Shown here piece after piece: positions 60,062 to 64,000 of a stretch of DNA of 64,000 bases. How positions within the stretch are numbered: position 1 is the first letter of the stretch; every line of letters starts with the position of its first letter. A program made the translations under genes and the position numbers. The notes beneath the pieces were generated by a model. It searched no databases and had not been told where the DNA came from. It saw only the letters and a program-made list of their open reading frames with translations. This stretch comes from Bradyrhizobium iriomotense (GTDB lineage Bacteria; Pseudomonadota; Alphaproteobacteria; Rhizobiales; Xanthobacteraceae): NCBI RefSeq assembly GCF_030160715.1, contig NZ_BSOW01000006.1, positions 1-64,000 on the forward strand, in the 5' to 3' direction.

Positions 60062-61291
60062 ATGGTGGCCGGCAATCCCATCACAGGTGCGGCCCAGCCG
60101 GAGGCTGAGACCGGTGAGCGTGCCTATGCCGCGATGATCGCCCGTACCAGGGCGCTCGTCCCTCAATTGCGCCAGCGCGCGGCGCGGACGGAGGAGCTTC
60201 GATGCCTGCCGCCCGAAACCGAGCAGGACCTTCATGAGGCCGGCCTGTTCAGGATCCTTCAGCCCAGGCGCTTCGGAGGATCGGAGCTCGAATACGTTGC
60301 GCTGATCGATTGTGCCGATCTGCTTGGGCAGGCAGACGCTTCAGTGGCCTGGAATTTTGCCAATCTGGCGAGCCACCACTGGATGCTCGGCATGTTCGAG
60401 GAGAAGGCCCAGACTTTGGTCTGGGGCCACGATGCCAATGCCCTGATCGCCTCGTCGTTCATTTTCCCCGCCGGTCGCGCCCGGAAGACCGAGGGCGGCT
60501 ATCGGCTGCACGGAAGCTGGCCGTTCTCCTCGGGCGTTGCGTCCTGCGAATGGAACATGCTTGCGAGCGTGGTCTACTCCGATGATGAGGCCGACGGCAT
60601 CGAGTATCGCATCTTCCTGCTTCCCAAGAAGGACTACAAGATCCTCGACACGTGGAACGCGGCGGGACTGCGCGGCACCGGTTCGAGCGATGTGGAAGTC
60701 AGGGATGCCTTCGTTCCCGACTACATGACAGTCGCCGTCGGCAATCTAGCTGGAGGTCCAACGCCCGGAAGCGTGGCCAATCCCAATCCGCTTTATGCAC
60801 TGCCGGTATTTTCCTTGTTTCCATACGTTCTGTCCGGCGTCGCGCTCGGAAACGCACAGGCGTGCCTGGATGACTATGTCGAGGTCGTGCGCCATCGCAT
60901 ATCGACCTACAACCGCGCCAAGCTGAGCGATTTCCAGAGCACCCAGATCAAGATTGCCGATGCCTCCGCGAAGATCGATGCCGCACGCTTGATCATGCGC
61001 TCGGCCTGTGCGGTTGCCATGGAGGATGCGCGGCGTGGCCACGTTCCGAGCATGGCAGGCAAGACCAAGTACAGGCGCGACGGCGCATTCTCGGTCAATC
61101 TGTGTACCGAGGCGGTGTCGATGCTGTTTGCCGCGAGCGGCGCGCGTGGATTGTTCACGAGCGGCGTCTTGCAGCGGCAATTCCGCGATGCTCACGCCAT
61201 CAACTCGCACCTCGCGTTCAACTTCGACGCGGCTGGTACGAATTACGGCCGCGTGGCGCTCGGCCTGCCGTCCGAGAACCTGACGCTGTGA
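60062..61291 (+). CDS. flavin-dependent monooxygenase, acyl-CoA dehydrogenase fold (HsaA/HpaH/DszC-like)
   Basis: 409 residues with the acyl-CoA dehydrogenase architecture. PETEQDLHEAGLFRILQPRRFGG at the N-terminus, ADASVAWNFANLASHHWMLG, FSSGVASCEWNML and WNAAGLRGTGSSDVEV are typical of group D flavoprotein monooxygenases that use reduced flavin from a partner. The next gene, 9 bp downstream, is a flavin reductase of the right type. The hydroxylated substrate is unknown. Start at 60062 (MVAGNPITG); an upstream in-frame start is less likely. Confidence 0.85.
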   Translation: MVAGNPITGAAQPEAETGERAYAAMIARTRALVPQLRQRAARTEELRCLPPETEQDLHEAGLFRILQPRRFGGSELEYVALIDCADLLGQADASVAWNFANLASHHWMLGMFEEKAQTLVWGHDANALIASSFIFPAGRARKTEGGYRLHGSWPFSSGVASCEWNMLASVVYSDDEADGIEYRIFLLPKKDYKILDTWNAAGLRGTGSSDVEVRDAFVPDYMTVAVGNLAGGPTPGSVANPNPLYALPVFSLFPYVLSGVALGNAQACLDDYVEVVRHRISTYNRAKLSDFQSTQIKIADASAKIDAARLIMRSACAVAMEDARRGHVPSMAGKTKYRRDGAFSVNLCTEAVSMLFAASGARGLFTSGVLQRQFRDAHAINSHLAFNFDAAGTNYGRVALGLPSENLTL

Positions 61292-61300
61292 GGCCGGCCG

Positions 61301-61864
61301 ATGACTGATTTGCCCAAGCAGCCGCCGGCCGCCGACCCGGCCAACGAATTGGCGAGCGACAGCTCGCCGATCGACCCGCGCGATTTTCGCAATGCCCTCG
61401 GCACCTATGCGACCGGCGTGACCATCATTACTGCGGCGGGGCCCGACGCCAAACCTTATGGTCTGACGTGCAATTCGTTTGCGTCGGTGTCGCTCAATCC
61501 ACCGCTCGTGCTTTGGAGCCTCGTGGTCTATTCGTCGAGCCTGACCGTGTTTCAGAATGCCAGCCATTTCGCGGTCAATGTGCTCGGCGCCTCGCAGCAG
61601 GCGCTTGCGAACAAGTTCGCAAAATCCTCAGACGACAAGTTCACCGCTGTTGACTGGAGCCCCGGGCTCGGCAATGCGCCGGTGCTTGCGGAAAGTGTTG
61701 CCAATTTTCAGTGCCGGTCCGTCAATCGATATTACGGCGGCGACCACGTGATCTTTCTTGGAGCCGTCGAGGCCTACTCCTACAATCGAAACGAGCCGCT
61801 GCTTTTTGCGCGGGGGAGCTACGGTCGTTTCTTGGCGGAGGATGATCGCCAGAAGTCCTCGTAA
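61301..61864 (+). CDS. flavin reductase, small component of two-component monooxygenase
   Basis: 187 residues of the flavin-reductase-like (HpaC/HsaB) family: FRNALGTYATGVTIITAAGP, GLTCNSFASVSLNPPLVLWS, NASHFAVNVL and DHVIFLGAVEAY. It supplies FADH2 or FMNH2 to the oxygenase encoded immediately upstream. Convergent with the dehydrogenase gene 35 bp away. Confidence 0.9.
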   Translation: MTDLPKQPPAADPANELASDSSPIDPRDFRNALGTYATGVTIITAAGPDAKPYGLTCNSFASVSLNPPLVLWSLVVYSSSLTVFQNASHFAVNVLGASQQALANKFAKSSDDKFTAVDWSPGLGNAPVLAESVANFQCRSVNRYYGGDHVIFLGAVEAYSYNRNEPLLFARGSYGRFLAEDDRQKSS

Positions 61865-61899
61865 GATGGGCCGGTTCGGCGCGCAGCGCTCAAACTAAT

Positions 61900-62808
61900 T
61901 CAACCCTTCGGCGCAGAGAGCTTGTAGATCTCCAGTGCATCGGCATCCGCGCCGCGGCTCGCGCTTGCCAGCCTGAACAGCTGCCCCGCGAGCGAAGCCA
62001 TCGGTACGGGCGTTGAGGTGGCGTGGGCGACATCGGCGATGGTGTCGAGGTCCTTCATCATCGTCGCAATGTGGCCGAGCGGCGGGGAATGAATGCCCTG
62101 AACCATCCGCGGAACAAAGAGCTGGAGGGGAATGGAATCGGCAAAGCCTCCGGCGAGGGCTTCCGGAAGCCGTCCTGCGTCGATCCCGGCGTTCACGGCA
62201 AGGCGCGTTGCTTCGGCGAGGACGGCCATCGCGCAGCCAACGATCACCTGGTTGCAGAGTTTGGTAGTCTGTCCGGCACCAATTGGGCCCATGTGCGTGA
62301 GCCTGCGTGCCATTGCGAGGACGTACGGCCGCACTCTCTCGATATCGGTGGCGTCTCCGCCCGCCATGACCGCTAGCGTACCTTCCTCTGCTCCTTTCGT
62401 GCCGCCCGAGACCGGCGCGTCGATCCAGCCCATACCGTTTGCCGCCTTGAGCCGCGCAGCGATGTCGCGCGCGGCATCCGGATGGATGGATGAGAAGTCG
62501 ACGACGAGTTTGCCCGCGCCGGCGACTGCCGACAGTCCTTCGGGGCCGAAGATCACGTCCTCGACCGCTGCGGCATCCGTCAGGCACATGAAAACGATGC
62601 TGGCGCTGGTCAAAACGTCGCGGGGGCTGGCCGCGCGCTTTGCGCCGGCTTCGACCAGGGGAGCCGCCTTCGCGGCCGAGCGGTTCCAGATCGCCACGTC
62701 AAAGCCAGCCGCGAGCAGTCGCCAGGTCATGGGGGCACCCATCAATCCCAGGCCGAGATAACCGAGCTTCTCGGCGGGGTGCGCCTTCGCGCCGGCGGAT
62801 TCAGCCAT
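61900..62808 (-). CDS. beta-hydroxyacid dehydrogenase (3-hydroxyisobutyrate dehydrogenase family)
   Basis: 302 residues. Dinucleotide-binding GYLGLGLMGAPM, substrate loop DAPVSGGTKGAEEGTLAVMAGG and catalytic lysine in GAGQTTKLCNQ. NAD(P)-dependent oxidation of a 3-hydroxy acid (or reduction of a semialdehyde such as tartronate semialdehyde). AGGAAG precedes ATG 62808. Divergent from the binding-protein gene. Its substrate cannot be read from the sequence. Confidence 0.88.
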   Translation of the reverse strand: MAESAGAKAHPAEKLGYLGLGLMGAPMTWRLLAAGFDVAIWNRSAAKAAPLVEAGAKRAASPRDVLTSASIVFMCLTDAAAVEDVIFGPEGLSAVAGAGKLVVDFSSIHPDAARDIAARLKAANGMGWIDAPVSGGTKGAEEGTLAVMAGGDATDIERVRPYVLAMARRLTHMGPIGAGQTTKLCNQVIVGCAMAVLAEATRLAVNAGIDAGRLPEALAGGFADSIPLQLFVPRMVQGIHSPPLGHIATMMKDLDTIADVAHATSTPVPMASLAGQLFRLASASRGADADALEIYKLSAPKG

Positions 62809-62984
62809 GGGTCGCTTCCTTCTGTCGCGGTGCAATGCTGGTTGAATGTCGCCCTAGCATACATCGGGTGGTGATGGGGAAATTGCGGCGGCGGGCATGG
62901 CTTGCCTGACTGTTTGAACCATGAAACATTTGGCTCCTGGTCGGGTTGGGTGGCGTCGGTCGGCGCCGAAGTAGCGGAGCGGGC

Positions 62985-63971
62985 ATGATGCGGACGGTTT
63001 CAAAGTGGGTCCTGGCATTTGGGACGGTGGCGGCACTCGCCGCCAGCGCAGGCTCATCGCGGGCACAGCAGACGATCCGTGTCGGCTGGACCATCCCGGC
63101 CGAGGAATCCAAATATTGGATGATGCGGCGGCCGGCGGAATTTCCCGATCTCGGCAAGACCTACAATATCGAATGGACACAATTCCAGGGCACCGCGCCC
63201 ATGACGCAGGCGCTCGCCGCCGGCGCGCTCGACTGCGCGACGCAGGCGCCGTTGTCGCTGTCCAACGGCGTGGTTGGCGGCAATCTCAAGGCCTACATCG
63301 TGGCTCAGCACGTCTTTGAGAAGCCGGGCGGCTTTTCGGTCTACTGGGCGGTGATGGACGATTCGCCGATCAAGACGATCGCCGATCTCAAGGGCAAGAC
63401 GGTCGGCATTTCCGTGATCGGAGGCGGCACCCAGGGGCCCTTCAACATGCTGCTCAAGCAGAATGGCATCGATCCCGCAAAGGACATCAAGCTCGTCGAG
63501 GTCGGATTTGCGGTCTCGGAAGACGCCCTGCGGCAGGGCCGGGTCGACGCCGTCAACATGAACCAGCCATTCGCTGCGCGGGCGGAAGCAAAGGGTGGCA
63601 CGCGCAAGCTGTTTTCGCTGTCGCAGGCCATGCCGAACATCGTGCACATCCTCGAAGCCTGCCGCGCCGATTTCGTCGACAAGAATCCGGAGTTGGTGAA
63701 AGCCTATGTGCGCGACATCACCTCGGGCATGAAGAAGGCGCTGGCAAACCGCGAGGAGACGTTGAAAGTGGTCTCGGAGGTCCTCAAGGCGCCGATCCCG
63801 GTCCTCGACACCTACTTGCTCAAGGACAATGATTTCGGACGAGATCCGGGCGCTGCGCCGAACTTCCCAGCGATCCAGAAGATGCTGGATATCTACGCCG
63901 AGACCGGCATGCTGCCGAAACTGGATGTCGCGCAGTTCAAGCATCCGACCATCGTTGCGCCGCTGCAATAG
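62985..63971 (+). CDS. ABC transporter substrate-binding protein, NMT1/SsuA type
   Basis: 328 residues. Signal peptide VSKWVLAFGTVAALAASAGS ending SRAQ. The mature protein (IRVGWTIPAEESKYWMMRRP, MTQALAAGALDCATQAPLSL, DLKGKTVGISVIGGGTQGPF) is an aliphatic-sulfonate/taurine/pyrimidine-precursor type periplasmic binding protein. GGAGCGGG precedes two adjacent ATGs (62985, 62988). Its permease and ATPase are expected beyond the right edge. Together with the CoA-transferase and monooxygenase it suggests uptake and breakdown of one compound. Confidence 0.85.
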   Translation: MMRTVSKWVLAFGTVAALAASAGSSRAQQTIRVGWTIPAEESKYWMMRRPAEFPDLGKTYNIEWTQFQGTAPMTQALAAGALDCATQAPLSLSNGVVGGNLKAYIVAQHVFEKPGGFSVYWAVMDDSPIKTIADLKGKTVGISVIGGGTQGPFNMLLKQNGIDPAKDIKLVEVGFAVSEDALRQGRVDAVNMNQPFAARAEAKGGTRKLFSLSQAMPNIVHILEACRADFVDKNPELVKAYVRDITSGMKKALANREETLKVVSEVLKAPIPVLDTYLLKDNDFGRDPGAAPNFPAIQKMLDIYAETGMLPKLDVAQFKHPTIVAPLQ

Positions 63972-64000
63972 ACAACCTGGCGAATAGCCGGAACGATCTG

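Noticed and set aside
1..64000. CRISPR arrays, tRNA and rRNA genes
   Set aside because: No regularly spaced direct repeats, no cloverleaf-like sequence with TTC-type T-loop, and no rRNA stretches were recognised. A covariance search could still find something I missed.

Overview
The window reads as alphaproteobacterial chromosome, most likely Bradyrhizobium or a close relative. The evidence is high GC, a phasin, a GcrA-type regulator, an OpgC glucan succinyltransferase, DUF3551 and DUF6894 small proteins, a FixK/FNR-type box, alphaproteobacterial CTTGAC -35 boxes, and several copies of a two-hairpin intergenic repeat that I associate with this genus. No rRNA, tRNA or CRISPR array was seen. 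The only recognisable mobile element is the 3' end of an IS110-type transposase at the left edge.

Layout. (1) 0.8-8.3 kb: a minus-strand operon for a BMP-type ABC importer (binding protein, two permeases, double ATPase) with a biuret-hydrolase-like cysteine hydrolase and a purine/cytidine-type deaminase. It is divergent from an allantoate/N-carbamoyl amidohydrolase, so this is a nitrogen-scavenging block for ureides or nucleobases. (2) 8.4-13.8 kb: small exported proteins, an exported phosphoesterase, and a TPR-sulfotransferase coupled to a stand-alone STN-domain protein. (3) 13.9-23.7 kb: DctA, an aconitase paralogue, an MFS carrier and a GntR regulator with two winged helices, divergent from three exported proteins (lactonase-fold propeller, isochorismatase fold without its cysteine, metallo-beta-lactamase fold). 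Palindromic operators suggest one regulon. (4) 24.0-28.0 kb: TetR, adenine deaminase, NCS2 purine permease. (5) 28-35 kb: MoxR/VWA pair, zinc-ribbon protein, quinone reductase, then a phage-like switch (S24 repressor divergent from a GcrA-like gene) with four related operator sites. (6) 35-39 kb: small exported proteins, a frameshifted DUF6894 gene, phasin, cytochrome c, alpha/beta hydrolase. (7) 39-46.5 kb: TpsB-type outer-membrane transporter, FecR-domain protein with a low-complexity tail, a CHASE2-PAS-GGDEF-EAL protein, OpgC: an envelope/c-di-GMP block. (8) 47-53 kb: arginase, SoxC with a short SoxD, an unusual Nramp relative, an enolase-superfamily enzyme. (9) 53-58.6 kb: a gene-poor accessory stretch of small membrane/secreted proteins, a predicted helical-barrel secreted protein, and copies of a promoter-plus-terminator repeat. 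(10) 58.7-64 kb: CoA-transferase, two-component flavin monooxygenase, beta-hydroxyacid dehydrogenase and an NMT1/SsuA-type binding protein, probably a catabolic cluster continuing to the right.

Many boundaries rest on start-codon choice. Where a GTG or TTG start with a good Shine-Dalgarno sequence fits better than the longest frame, that is stated in the entry.
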